A stretch of 40,810 nt of DNA from an uncultured Prevotella sp. (lineage in GTDB: Bacteria > Bacteroidota > Bacteroidia > Bacteroidales > Bacteroidaceae): NCBI GenBank assembly GCA_900552675.1, contig USAI01000010.1:1-40810 (forward strand), in the 5' to 3' direction. The position numbers and the translations under genes were made by a program. The first letter of the stretch is position 1. Every line of letters starts with the position of its first letter. Shown here one piece after another: positions 25,401-33,693 of the stretch. The notes beneath the pieces are model-generated. The model saw only the letters and a list, made by a program, of their open reading frames with translations. It did no database searches and was not told the DNA's origin.

Positions 25401-28400
25401 GCAAGCTCGACACCAACGACTTTGAAACGGCCAACGTCGAGTATGTAGAATTTTGGATGCTCGACCCCTTCATCTATTCGCGTCGCGATGGCACCGCCTC
25501 TGAGTATGGTGGCGACTTCTACATCAACCTGGGCGAGGTGAGCGAAGACATCTTGCGCGATGGCAAGAAATTCTACGAGAGCGGCATGCCCGTTGACGGT
25601 TCGCAAAGCTTTGTTACCACACAATGGGGTAAGGTGCCCACACAGGCCACCGTAACCTATTCGTTTGCATCGGCCAAGGGGGCACGCGCCCTGCAAGACG
25701 TGGGCTTTAACGGGCTGAACGACACTGAGGAACAGGCGTTTACATCATACCAAGACTTCTTAAACGCTGCCAAAGCGAAGGTGAGCACGGCTGTGTACGA
25801 CTCGATATGGAACGACCCCGCCGCCGACAATTACCACTACTTCCGTGGCTCTGACCTCGACCGCATCGAGGCTCCCATCTTGCAGCGATACAAATACATT
25901 AACAACCCACAGGGCAACTCGCCCGACAACGATAGCAGAACCGAGGGCTACGACACGTCATACAAGACCACGCCCGACGTTGAAGACATTAACCAAGACT
26001 ACACCCTTAACGAATACGAAAAATATTATCAATACCACATCTCCATCCGCCCCGAAGACCTTGTAGTGGGACGCAACTATGTGGTAGACAAGCGCGAAAC
26101 ATCGCCACAGCTGCGTAACAACAATACCGAACAAGTAACGTGGTATCAGTTCCGCATACCGCTGTCCGACTTTGAAAAGAAGGTGGGCGGCATCAACGAT
26201 TTCACCTCTATCCGCTTCATGCGCATGTTCCTCACAGGCTTTAAGCGCCCCATCGTGTTGCGCTTTGGCAACCTCGACCTGGTGCGTGGCGAATGGCGTG
26301 TGTATAACCAGGTGCTCGACGCCACGGCCGCACAAACGGGCAAACTGAGCATGAGCGCGGTAAACATTGAAGAAAACAACGACAAGCAACCCGTAAACTA
26401 TGTGTTGCCACCGGGCATCTCGCGCGCCCAAGACCCTACACAGCCACAGCTGGTTGAGAGCAACGAGCAGGCGTTGGCCCTGAACGTTGAACAGCTGGGC
26501 CATAACGAGTCGAAGGCCGTGTATAAAAACACCACGCTCGACCTTCGCCAGTATCGTCGTATGCAGATGTTTGTGCATGCCAACTCGTACAACCCCAACA
26601 GCACACAGCTGCAAGACAACCAGTTGGCAGTGTTTGTACGCCTGGGCTCCGACTATAAGAGCAACTATTACGAGTATGAAATTCCGCTGAAACTCACTCC
26701 GTGGAACAGCAAGTATGGCATGTATTCAACCACCGACCGCCGCATGGTTTGGCCAGAAGAAAACATGCTCGACATACCGCTCACCGCACTCACCGCACTG
26801 AAAAAGGCACGCAACAAGGCCAAAAGCGAGGGCATGGCCTCGTATAGCCGACCCTATTCGGCCTACGACGAGAAGCATCCCTCAAACAAAATTACGGTGA
26901 TGGGTAACCCCACCCTGGGCGAGGTAAAAACCATGGTGATAGGTGTGCGCAACCTGTCGTCAGAGCCCAAGAGCGGCGAGGTATGGGTGAACGAGCTACG
27001 CCTGAAAGAGTTTAACAACGCTGGCGGATGGGCAGCAGCAGGAAACCTGAATATGCAGCTGTCTGACTTTGGTACCGTAAACCTCACAGGCAAATATATC
27101 AGCAATGGTTTCGGCGGACTGGAAGATGGCGTGGCCCAGCGCGCCACCGACGACTATAAAACGTATAGCCTGACCACCAACTTCGACCTTGGCAAGTTCT
27201 TCCCCGATAAGGCTAAGGTTACAGCGCCGCTCTACTATTCGGTAACAAAGGAGGAAACGCGCCCACGCTATAACCCGCTCGACACCGATATGCGCCTCGA
27301 CGACGCCCTCGATGCCGTTGAAGGCCACGAACGCGACTCGATAGAAAGCATTGCCGTAACCAAGACCACTAACACCAACTTCTCGTTGTCGGGCGTGCGT
27401 GTGGGCATCGCTACCAAGCGGCATCCCATGCCTTACGACCCCGCCAACTTCTCGTTCAGCTATAGCCACAACCACCGCTATACCTCGGGCGAAACCACGG
27501 TGTATGAGAAGGAAGACAACTGGCATGGCTCGATGAACTATACCTGGACGCCGGTGTACAAATCGTTCGAGCCTTTCAAGAAAATAAAGAACAAGAGCAA
27601 GTGGCTCGACCTGCCGCGACGCTTCGGCCTGAACTGGCTGCCACAAAACATATCGTTCAACACTGATCTGCAACGCAGCTACTATGAGCTGCAAGAGCGC
27701 GATATGCAAGATATGGGTGGCGATAAACTGCCCCTCACCTTCAACTCGCAATTCTTGTGGAACCGTGAGTTTAGCATACGCTGGGACCTCACCAAGAACC
27801 TGCACATGAACTTTAGCAGCGCCACACATGCCGAGATTGAGCAGCCCTATACGCCCGTGAACAAAGACCTCTATGCCGACCACTATCAGGCATGGAAAGA
27901 CTCGGTGTGGACCAGCATCAAGCATTTCGGCACACCGCTCGACTATAACCAGTCGTTCACAGCATCGTATAAACTGCCTATCAACCTCATTCCCATCTTC
28001 AGTTGGATTAACGCCGACGCACAATACTCGGCCACCTACAACTGGATGCGTGGCTCTGACCTTGAAGACGGCACTTCGCTGGGCAACACCATTGCTAACA
28101 ACCGACAGGTGCGCCTGAACGGCACCTTCAACCTGGAGCGACTGTATAACATGTCGCCCTTCTTGAAAAAGGTGAACGAAAAGTTTAGCAAAGACCCCGC
28201 ACGAAAGAAAAAGACAACACGTAAGCCCACAGCACTGAGGGGCAAGAACGGCAAGGACGATACCAACGGCAAAGACAGCAAGCAACCCAACGGCCGAAGG
28301 GGTAAAAACGCTGCCGACCTTGAGAAGCAAAAGGCCCTGCTGCCTAAAAACAAGAAGGGCTTTGAGAAAGAGGTGACACTGATGCCCGACACCACCATCA

Positions 28401-30061
28401 CCCTGCAGCACGGCAAACACAGCAAGCGCCTTATCGTGGCCGCCAAGACGGCTGATGGCAAGCCTTTTAAGCTGAAATATCGCAAGACCGATGCCAACAC
28501 ATTGCGCATTATGAACAAGGTAGACAGCGCCATGAAACTGAAAATTACGGTTACGCCGAAGGAGCCCCTCGACGATAAGTCGTGGTATAAAACCTTGCAG
28601 GCTGTGGCACGCGGACTAATGATGGTGCGCAACATAAACGTAAGCTATTCAAGCCAATATTCGATGGCGCTGCCAGGCTTCATGCCGTCGGTGGGCGATG
28701 CCTTCGGACAGAAACGTAACACGGGTGCATGGGCGCCAGGTCTCGACTTTGCCTTCGGCCTTACGGGCGACAGCTACATCGAGCGTGCTCGGGAGAACGG
28801 ATGGCTCATGGTGGCCGACTCGGTGGCTACACCCGCCACCACCAATAAGACCGAAGACCTGCAGCTGCGCGTAACGCTCGAACCCGTGCGCAACCTGAAG
28901 ATCGACCTCAACGCCTCGCGCACACAAACCAAGGCGCGCAGCATACAGTATATGTACACTGGCACACCCACCACCGAGAGCGGCACCTTCTCAATGACCA
29001 CACTGTCGTTGGGCAGCGCCTTCGAGGGTATGGGCGATGCCAAGAAGGGTTATCACTCGGCATCGTTCGAGCGCTTCTGCAACAGCCTCGACCAGTTCCG
29101 CCAGCGCGTTGAGCAACGCTATACAGGCACCCTGTATCCTGAGGGTTCCGCCTTGGCAGGAAAAACCTTCGACCCCACGCTCACCCCCGTAAACAAGTAT
29201 AGCGCTGATGTGATGGTGCCTGCCTTCCTGTCGGCCTACACGTCGATGGGTGGTAAGAGCCTCAGCCTCTTCCCCTCGCTGTCTCGATTGCTGCCCAACT
29301 GGTCGGTACGCTATAGCGGACTGGCTAAGCTGCCGTGGGTGCGCGACGTGTTTAAGAGCGTAAACATTAACCATGCCTACAAAAGCATTTATGCCGTGGG
29401 TGCCTACCAGTCGTACAGCACCTTTATGGAGCTGATGGGGCCTGGCATGGGCTTCGTGTCAGATGCCACCTCGGGCATGCCCATGCCATCGTCAATGTAT
29501 AATGTGTCGACGGTAAGCATCAACGAGGCCTTCTCGCCCCTCTTGGGCATCGACATGACGTTTAACAACAACCTTACCTGCAAAATCGAGTATAAGAGCA
29601 CACGCGTGTTGATGCTCAGCATGACCAGTGTGCAGATAAACGAAAGTTCGTCGCACGACTGGGTGCTGGGTGCTGGCTATACCATCAGCAATTTTAACCC
29701 CTTCGGCCCTAAAGCACGTAAGATAAAAGGCGCAAAACGTAGCACCGATGGCACTAATGCCAACAAAAATCGTAGCACAAACCGCTCGACAGGCTTCAAT
29801 AGCGACCTCAAACTTCGCCTCGACCTCAGCTACCGCAAGCAGGCAGCCTTGAGCCGAGATATTGCCTCAATGACGTCGACAGCCAGCAGTGGTAACACAG
29901 CCTTCAAGCTGTCGTTCACGGCCGATTATTCGTTGTCGCGTCTGCTCACCATGAGCTTCTATTACGATCGACAAACCAATACGCCACTGCTCACCTCAAG
30001 CAGTTATCCCACCACCACGCGCGACTTCGGCCTCAGCCTAAAGTTCTCGCTCACAAGATAA
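22421..30061 (+). CDS. sprA: Type IX secretion system outer-membrane translocon SprA/Sov
   Basis: At 2546 residues this is the giant beta-barrel that forms the T9SS export pore. It begins with a signal peptide (about residues 1-25, FLAVWLVVLTAGYSIAM). Long repeats of beta-strand-rich, Tyr/Trp/Asn-containing sequence follow, including the SprA_N-like segments (for example FGPGGVRIKTQGTAELKLGA near 185-205). The protein ends in an aromatic-alternating strand (LSLKFSLTR), as expected for a barrel. Residues about 1925-1980 are a very basic Lys/Arg/Asn/Gly insertion. Other T9SS parts (PorK/L/M/N, PorV) are not here. Start ATG at 22421, 31 bp after ruvA. Length is at the upper end for the family. 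Confidence 0.96.
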   Translation: MKIRPKIYHFLAVWLVVLTAGYSIAMPYRQDNKQRAKSAATKTSTAKTTTNKPAANDSVMAQPIIENEDTIPDSLLHPRWKIQRTLPITLGDLDQGSADLRRPDNLPQTVEYNDTLGLYVIGTKIGNTYLAAPVMMTPEEYRKWSARKAIERYFRSKNDEIYKAKGKEKFSFSDMHFDLGPAEKIFGPGGVRIKTQGTAELKLGATMKNIDNPSLPIRNRKTTNIDFDEKVNLSLNGKVGDKVNMNLNYNTDATFDFDAQNLKLKYDGKEDEIIKLVEAGNVSFPSNSSLVKGASSLFGLRTDLQFGKLKLQLVASQKKTSSKSVQSKGGAQFTTFEMNATNYEANRHFFLSHFFREKYDAAMRTLPNMTTGIKVNRVEVWVTNKTATTSNTRSVVALTDLGENAQISNPLWGAGALPVPANNANGEYAAMTTQYAAARDIDQTSTVLDGISGFAGGRDYEKLQNARLLNSSEYTINSALGYISLKSGLETDQVLAVAYEYTYGGQTYQVGEFAQDVTDVSQALFVKALKNTSNNPKQGNWKLMMKNVYNLGGSVEKEKFRLDVKFQSDTAGVYLSYLPETQTKDQPIIRALGADRLDNNLRAHANGYFDYVEGYTVQNGRVFFPTTEPFGNTIYQYMTSRGVSADQAAKYAFTELYDSTKTVAQQIAEKDKYIISGQFKGSAANVISLGQGNVPQGSVVVTAGGVTLTENSDYSVDYNAGEVTILNQSIIDAGTAINVSLESNDYYGQQRKTMFGMNWEYDFSKNFQLSGTVQHLSEQALTTKVNMGSEPLNNTLWGVNMNWKKESQWLTNMLDKIPFLHLTQPSSISFTGEFAHLIAGQSHGTQDNASYIDDFENTKNAIDISTPTSWFMSSVPTMFPESADKTSLASGYNRARLAWYTIDPLFTRRSSSLTPSHIKSDLDQLSNHYVREVPVRELFPQRNQNSYQGATSMLNILNLAYYPSERGPYNFNANDLQPDGTLAHPEKHWGGMMRKLDTNDFETANVEYVEFWMLDPFIYSRRDGTASEYGGDFYINLGEVSEDILRDGKKFYESGMPVDGSQSFVTTQWGKVPTQATVTYSFASAKGARALQDVGFNGLNDTEEQAFTSYQDFLNAAKAKVSTAVYDSIWNDPAADNYHYFRGSDLDRIEAPILQRYKYINNPQGNSPDNDSRTEGYDTSYKTTPDVEDINQDYTLNEYEKYYQYHISIRPEDLVVGRNYVVDKRETSPQLRNNNTEQVTWYQFRIPLSDFEKKVGGINDFTSIRFMRMFLTGFKRPIVLRFGNLDLVRGEWRVYNQVLDATAAQTGKLSMSAVNIEENNDKQPVNYVLPPGISRAQDPTQPQLVESNEQALALNVEQLGHNESKAVYKNTTLDLRQYRRMQMFVHANSYNPNSTQLQDNQLAVFVRLGSDYKSNYYEYEIPLKLTPWNSKYGMYSTTDRRMVWPEENMLDIPLTALTALKKARNKAKSEGMASYSRPYSAYDEKHPSNKITVMGNPTLGEVKTMVIGVRNLSSEPKSGEVWVNELRLKEFNNAGGWAAAGNLNMQLSDFGTVNLTGKYISNGFGGLEDGVAQRATDDYKTYSLTTNFDLGKFFPDKAKVTAPLYYSVTKEETRPRYNPLDTDMRLDDALDAVEGHERDSIESIAVTKTTNTNFSLSGVRVGIATKRHPMPYDPANFSFSYSHNHRYTSGETTVYEKEDNWHGSMNYTWTPVYKSFEPFKKIKNKSKWLDLPRRFGLNWLPQNISFNTDLQRSYYELQERDMQDMGGDKLPLTFNSQFLWNREFSIRWDLTKNLHMNFSSATHAEIEQPYTPVNKDLYADHYQAWKDSVWTSIKHFGTPLDYNQSFTASYKLPINLIPIFSWINADAQYSATYNWMRGSDLEDGTSLGNTIANNRQVRLNGTFNLERLYNMSPFLKKVNEKFSKDPARKKKTTRKPTALRGKNGKDDTNGKDSKQPNGRRGKNAADLEKQKALLPKNKKGFEKEVTLMPDTTITLQHGKHSKRLIVAAKTADGKPFKLKYRKTDANTLRIMNKVDSAMKLKITVTPKEPLDDKSWYKTLQAVARGLMMVRNINVSYSSQYSMALPGFMPSVGDAFGQKRNTGAWAPGLDFAFGLTGDSYIERARENGWLMVADSVATPATTNKTEDLQLRVTLEPVRNLKIDLNASRTQTKARSIQYMYTGTPTTESGTFSMTTLSLGSAFEGMGDAKKGYHSASFERFCNSLDQFRQRVEQRYTGTLYPEGSALAGKTFDPTLTPVNKYSADVMVPAFLSAYTSMGGKSLSLFPSLSRLLPNWSVRYSGLAKLPWVRDVFKSVNINHAYKSIYAVGAYQSYSTFMELMGPGMGFVSDATSGMPMPSSMYNVSTVSINEAFSPLLGIDMTFNNNLTCKIEYKSTRVLMLSMTSVQINESSSHDWVLGAGYTISNFNPFGPKARKIKGAKRSTDGTNANKNRSTNRSTGFNSDLKLRLDLSYRKQAALSRDIASMTSTASSGNTAFKLSFTADYSLSRLLTMSFYYDRQTNTPLLTSSSYPTTTRDFGLSLKFSLTR

Positions 30062-30232
30062 CCTTGGGACATTATGTGCAAGGACGTAAGACAAAGCGTA
30101 ATAGGACAAATAGAGAAGAAAAAATATTGAAGAAGATATAGAAGAAAAAAAATAGAAGAGATAGATAACAAGGAATAAAAGAAACTAATGTGTGACTTTA
30201 TCCTAACTACAAACTAAATAAAAAAACAATTT

Positions 30233-30700
30233 ATGGCTTTAGAAAAAACATTGGTATTGCTGAAACCCTGCACACTGCAGCGTGGCTTAGTGGGCGAAAT
30301 TGTCAGCGTGTTTGAGAAAAAAGGTTTGCAAATTTGTGGCATGAAGATGATGCAGCTCGACGACAAGTTGCTCAGCGAACACTATGCACACCTCAGCGAG
30401 AAGCCCTTCTTCCAGCGTGTGAAAGATGCTATGATGACGGCTCCTGTGGTGGCCATGTGCCTGAAAGGTGTCGACGCCATTGCTGCTGTGCGCGCATTGG
30501 CAGGCCCCACCAATGGTCGTAACGCTGCCCCTGGCACCATTCGTGGTTCATATTGCATGAGTTTTCAAGAGAACATCGTGCATGCTTCCGACTCGCCCGA
30601 GACGGCTGCCGTAGAGCTAAACCGCTTCTTCCGCCCCGAAGAGATACTTGAGTGGAACCAAAGCGTCTTCACCAGCCTCTATGCTTGCGACGAATATTAA
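30233..30700 (+). CDS. ndk: Nucleoside diphosphate kinase
   Basis: Ndk balances nucleoside triphosphates by moving the gamma phosphate through a phosphohistidine. The 155-residue protein shows the family start EKTLVLLKPCTLQRGLVGEI, the GPTNGRNAAPGTIRG loop (about residues 91-105) and the active-site H117 in NIVHASDSPE. The usual form is NxxHGSDS; the glycine is alanine here, as in many Bacteroidota. The last residues (LEWNQSVFTSLYACDEY) extend slightly beyond the common 140-residue length. The 171-bp gap after sprA is purine-rich with no ORF and may be a long leader. A bidirectional terminator follows. Confidence 0.95.
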   Translation: MALEKTLVLLKPCTLQRGLVGEIVSVFEKKGLQICGMKMMQLDDKLLSEHYAHLSEKPFFQRVKDAMMTAPVVAMCLKGVDAIAAVRALAGPTNGRNAAPGTIRGSYCMSFQENIVHASDSPETAAVELNRFFRPEEILEWNQSVFTSLYACDEY

Positions 30701-30791
30701 GCAGGAAGTAAAGAAAATAGCAAAATACGAACGTCTTAAAGGAAGACAGAAGAAACTAAATGAGTTTTAATGTAAAATAGACAGAAGAAAC

Positions 30792-30845
30792 AAAGACGGT
30801 CGGCGCTGGGCTTGACAAATGGCAAGCTGAGTGCCGACCGTCTTT
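30792..30845. terminator. Bidirectional terminator between ndk and convergent small gene
   Basis: AAAGACGGTCGGC at 30792-30804 pairs perfectly with 30833-30845, with further pairing (GCTTG/CAAGC) inside the loop. T-rich sequence follows on both strands. Confidence 0.8.
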
Positions 30846-30848
30846 CGT

Positions 30849-31043
30849 TTACACCCCTTCGGCCAACAGTTCAGCCACCTCTTCAGGCGTATTAAAGAGG
30901 ATGCCATCATTCAGTTCATCGTCGGTAAAGCCTTTCAGTATATCTTTAGCATCGGCCTCAGTTATACGTGCGTTACCCTCGTTATCTTTCAGTTGCAGCA
31001 TAGCATCAAGAATAGCTGCTCTGTATTCGTCTACCGTCATCAT
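30849..31043 (-). CDS. Small acidic protein of unknown function
   Basis: The 64-residue product (MMTVDEYRAAILDAMLQLKD...) is acidic and predicted helical, ending NTPEEVAELLAEGV. I do not recognise the family. It lies 35 bp after the DUF4886 gene in the same direction and stops 4 bp before a strong terminator, which fits a real last gene of an operon rather than a chance frame. No signal peptide, cysteine or metal motif is visible. The start could be either of two adjacent ATGs (31043 or 31040). Confidence 0.6.
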   Translation of the reverse strand: MMTVDEYRAAILDAMLQLKDNEGNARITEADAKDILKGFTDDELNDGILFNTPEEVAELLAEGV

Positions 31044-31078
31044 ACTGTATCGTTGTTATTGACATTCATTGTCTGTTG

Positions 31079-31915
31079 TTATTCAATCGTCGTAACTTCA
31101 AACGGCTTTTTCACAGCAGCGTGTGCCGCCTTTTGTGCAATGCTTTTTTGCTGTGGCGTGATGCCTTTCGGCGTATAGGTATTGCCTATGACGCTTTTGC
31201 CCGTGATAGCCTCAAACCAAGTGCAGGCTGCGGTATAGCGGCCATATATATAGTTCAGGTGAAAACCATCGCGGTTAAGCGAGTCGCCCAAGGCCGATGT
31301 GCGAGCATTCTGAATGGCCGTACCCGCGGGCACCAGCACATCAAGCTTCATGTCAGTCATTACGCGGTGCGAGCAATTCATAATGGCCTCATACATTTGC
31401 TCTTGGCTGTTGCCATAACGGCGGAAGCCATCGTGATTTGAGTTTTTTGCATAAGCCCATGTTTGGTGAAACACGATGCGCGGTTTGCCCTTCACGTGCG
31501 CCTTGATATAGGCCACCAGTTGCTCAAGATAAGGCTGATAGGTAGAATAGTCGCCCGAGAAGTGGCTTGCCTGTTGCACACTGATATAGTCCCAACGTTC
31601 GTCGGCCAACGCGCTATCCAATCGGCATTTCACAGCCTCGGTCATAACACCGCTGGCATTAATCTTGCGGTAGCGGTAAGCAGGTACCTGTGTATTCATA
31701 CATTCGACGTGTCGTTCCAGCGAGCATCCTCCTATAAACAAGTTTCCTACCACTGTTGTTACGCCTGCGGCCTGTGCTATCTCGTGCAAGTTTTGCTCGA
31801 TAGCATCCTCTGAAAAGCTGTTGCCCACAGCCAATATGCGCACCGTGTGCTTAGCGCACGCTGTGCCCACGGCCATGACAGCCAGCACCAGCAAAAGAAG
31901 AAGTTTCTTCGTCAT
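31079..31915 (-). CDS. Secreted DUF4886 (SGNH-hydrolase-like) protein
   Basis: The 278-residue protein has a signal peptide (residues 1-21, LLLLLVLAVMAVGTACA; an AC at the cleavage site could also make it a lipoprotein). Block I of SGNH hydrolases follows as ILAVGNSFSEDA (about 28-39; catalytic Ser in GNS). It also has a Gly block (FIGGCSLERHV), FHQTWAY near 149-155, and the terminal Asp-His pair in RDGFHLNYIYGRY (about 215-227). These point to an esterase or deacetylase acting on carbohydrate or lipid esters in the periplasm. It lies between a glycerophosphodiesterase and a small protein gene on the same strand. The exact substrate is unknown. Confidence 0.85.
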   Translation of the reverse strand: MTKKLLLLLVLAVMAVGTACAKHTVRILAVGNSFSEDAIEQNLHEIAQAAGVTTVVGNLFIGGCSLERHVECMNTQVPAYRYRKINASGVMTEAVKCRLDSALADERWDYISVQQASHFSGDYSTYQPYLEQLVAYIKAHVKGKPRIVFHQTWAYAKNSNHDGFRRYGNSQEQMYEAIMNCSHRVMTDMKLDVLVPAGTAIQNARTSALGDSLNRDGFHLNYIYGRYTAACTWFEAITGKSVIGNTYTPKGITPQQKSIAQKAAHAAVKKPFEVTTIE

Positions 31916-31917
31916 AA

Positions 31918-31966
31918 TATGTTATAATTGTAGTTATAATCGTTATTATAATTGTAGTTATAGTTG
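31918..31966. repeat. AT-rich direct repeat between GDPD and DUF4886 genes
   Basis: TATAATTGTAGTTATA-type units recur two to three times (TTATAATTGTAGTTATAATCG then TTATAATTGTAGTTATAG). They fill most of the 59-bp gap between the two genes and resemble no known signal. Confidence 0.45.
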
Positions 31967-31974
31967 CATGGCTT

Positions 31975-32739
31975 TCACTTCAGCAGTTCTTGCAGCAGCA
32001 GCGGGTTGTTCGTGGTGATAAAGTCGGCCCCGTTATCAATGCACCACTGCAAGTCTTCTTTCTTGTTTACCGTCCAGATGTTTACCTTCAGCCCCAGGTC
32101 GTGACACTCTTTAATCCAATTAGGGTTTTTGTGGAAGCAGTTCAAATGATAGTCGGGGCCCGCGCAGCCAATGGCCTTCAGCTCGGCTGGCGACAGCTCG
32201 CCATTCAGATAATACACCTCGGTGCCTTTGGGCGCATATTTTATAAACTCTTTGGTGGCTTGCAGCGAGAAGGTAATGTAAACGGCTCTTTTGGCAAGAC
32301 CCTTCTTCTTCATCATCTTCAATATTTGGTGCACAGCCTTGCGCTCTACCTCTTTATCCTTATGTGCTTTTAGTTCGCACACCACCTTAAGGTTAGGGTG
32401 CTTACGAAAGGCATCAAGATAGGCAGAAAGATAAGGCACGTGCTCGCCATTGGCCAGTTTTTGCGCCGTTACCTCTTTCGAGGTGCTTGTTTCAATAACA
32501 ATACCATTAATATTGTCGTCATGGTTTACCACCAGTTTGCCGTCTTGTGTCATCCACACGTCAAACTCTGAACCCCAACACCCTATCGAGTCGGCCTTTA
32601 CCAAGGAACGAATAGAGTTTTGGGCCGAACCTTCAGTTGCCCAAAATCCACGATGTGCTACTACTTTTGCTTTTCCGTTTGCCAGACAGGTGGTGGCCAT
32701 GCTGATGGCCAAAGCGGCTAATAAAAATATACGTTTCAT
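31975..32739 (-). CDS. Glycerophosphodiester phosphodiesterase family protein
   Basis: The enzyme hydrolyses glycerophosphodiesters to glycerol-3-phosphate and an alcohol. The 254-residue protein has a signal peptide (residues 1-20, LLAALAISMATTCLA). The GDPD active-site set is present: H29-R30 (VVAHRGF), E58 and D60 (GSEFDV) and H73 (VVNHDD). The C-terminus closes the TIM barrel with VNIWTVNKKEDLQWCIDNGADFITTNNP, as usual. It is exported, so it should act on phosphodiesters in the periplasm. It is the first gene of a minus-strand group with DUF4886 and a small protein. Confidence 0.92.
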   Translation of the reverse strand: MKRIFLLAALAISMATTCLANGKAKVVAHRGFWATEGSAQNSIRSLVKADSIGCWGSEFDVWMTQDGKLVVNHDDNINGIVIETSTSKEVTAQKLANGEHVPYLSAYLDAFRKHPNLKVVCELKAHKDKEVERKAVHQILKMMKKKGLAKRAVYITFSLQATKEFIKYAPKGTEVYYLNGELSPAELKAIGCAGPDYHLNCFHKNPNWIKECHDLGLKVNIWTVNKKEDLQWCIDNGADFITTNNPLLLQELLK

Positions 32740-32833
32740 GTTATAACATATAATAAAAATAGGTATAGTTTATGATTGCCTATAAAAACGATGGCATTAT
32801 CTTAAAAAAAAGATGCGCATCAATAAGCTTTGG

Positions 32834-32841
32834 CAAAGTTA
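32834..32841 (-). promoter_or_regulatory. Possible -7 box for the GDPD gene
   Basis: The minus strand reads TAACTTTG (TAnnTTTG) about 95 bp before the GDPD start. The -33 element is not clear. Confidence 0.45.
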
Positions 32842-32962
32842 ACAAAAACAGGATAATAAACGGGCATAACGGTTAAATAAATATGTTTAATAATGTTTTA
32901 TAACGTATTTAGCAATTTAATTGCGTTATTTATATTAATAATTGTATTTAATTTTATAAAAA

Positions 32963-32994
32963 CTTGCACACAACTTGTTTAATATTTAAATTTG
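32963..32994 (+). promoter_or_regulatory. Promoter upstream of the small secreted ORF
   Basis: CTTG at 32963-32966 and TAAATTTG at 32987-32994 are 20 bp apart, a good match to the Bacteroidota pattern. It faces the remnant region at 33042-33486. Confidence 0.6.
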
Positions 32995-33041
32995 CCACCA
33001 TAAAACCCATTAATAATAAAAAACCTATTAGAGAGAAGACA

Positions 33042-33248
33042 ATGACAAGCCCAAAATGTCTTATACATTATATTATATGCATAGCGAGCCTTATGCTAAC
33101 AATGGGTAACAGTTTTGCCCGAGCAAACACTGCCACCCGTGAAACCCATCTGCTAATGGTGGGCGGTGGCGCTAGTGATAACTTAGATACGTGCGAAAAC
33201 TTAATCAGTAAGAATATATATAAGGTTAATGATTGGTTTGTTTTTTGA
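33042..33248 (+). CDS. Small exported protein or truncated N-terminus of a secreted protein
   Basis: The 68-residue frame MTSPKCLIHYIICIASLMLT... has a plausible signal peptide (hydrophobic core about residues 8-24). It continues for only about 40 residues, to NDWFVF. It lies 47 bp after a good promoter and is followed by a hairpin (33248-33285). I do not recognise it. Because the next 200 bp hold a decayed DUF5009 fragment, this may be the surviving 5' end of a larger exported protein gene rather than a complete small protein. An upstream ATG at 32964 in the same frame lies within the promoter and is unlikely. Confidence 0.45.
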   Translation: MTSPKCLIHYIICIASLMLTMGNSFARANTATRETHLLMVGGGASDNLDTCENLISKNIYKVNDWFVF

Positions 33249-33285
33249 GAGGTGTGTCGTCATAAAACAGGGCGGCACACTCTCT
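33248..33285 (+). terminator. Possible terminator hairpin after the small exported ORF
   Basis: GAGAGGTGTG pairs imperfectly with CACACTCTC across about 20 nt, with a further CG-rich pairing inside. The T tract is weak. Confidence 0.4.
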
Positions 33286-33336
33286 TAAAAGAAAACAGGT
33301 AGAAGAAGAGAATTAGGTTAATAAAAAAGATTTGAG

Positions 33337-33486
33337 ATGAAGAACGGGGAAAGAGAAAATTTGCTTAATGCATGGCGTGAATATGCCACCATGACCACTA
33401 TCAGGGTTTTAGCTGGCCATAGGGTAGATTTGCTCTTCCCCTTTTTCTTGTTTTCTATGGGAATGGCCATACCGATACAGCATTGA
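33337..33486 (+). pseudogene. Remnant of a DUF5009/COG4299 membrane acyltransferase-like gene
   Basis: A 49-codon frame encodes LLNAWREYATMTTIRVLAG followed by VDLLFPFFLFSMGMAIPIQ. Both pieces resemble the N-terminus of DUF5009/COG4299 membrane proteins (related to NagX and heparan-alpha-glucosaminide acetyltransferase). There the pattern LDALRGYAIMTMVLSG is followed, after a loop of about 30 residues, by WVDLVFPFFLFAMGAAIP. Here the loop is missing and the other membrane segments are gone, so this looks like a fragment left by internal and 3' deletion. The family pattern is from memory. It lies about 200 bp upstream of the ROK regulator gene. Confidence 0.6.
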
Positions 33487-33620
33487 GCCCCCTGGCGTTA
33501 TCGTTGCAAAAAACAATAAATAAACAGCCACAATTTATTTAATGTTGGGAATAAGCCAAATTATTTTTATAATTACAATAAATTAACGCGATTATTTACA
33601 AGACATCAAATACTATTCGA

Positions 33621-33628
33621 TATCTTTG
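33621..33628 (+). promoter_or_regulatory. Promoter -7 box for the ROK operon
   Basis: TATCTTTG matches TAnnTTTG, 65 bp before the ROK start; a TTTA at 33595-33598 is a weak -33. Confidence 0.55.
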
Positions 33629-33693
33629 CAACAGAGTAAGTTTTTTATTTCAATAAAAGAAAAAATCTTTGTAACATTAAACCAGTAACCATT

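Noticed and set aside
26996..28420. 474-codon minus-strand frame inside sprA
   Set aside because: Composition mirrors the sprA codons; the sprA frame is complete and matches the family, so this is a shadow.
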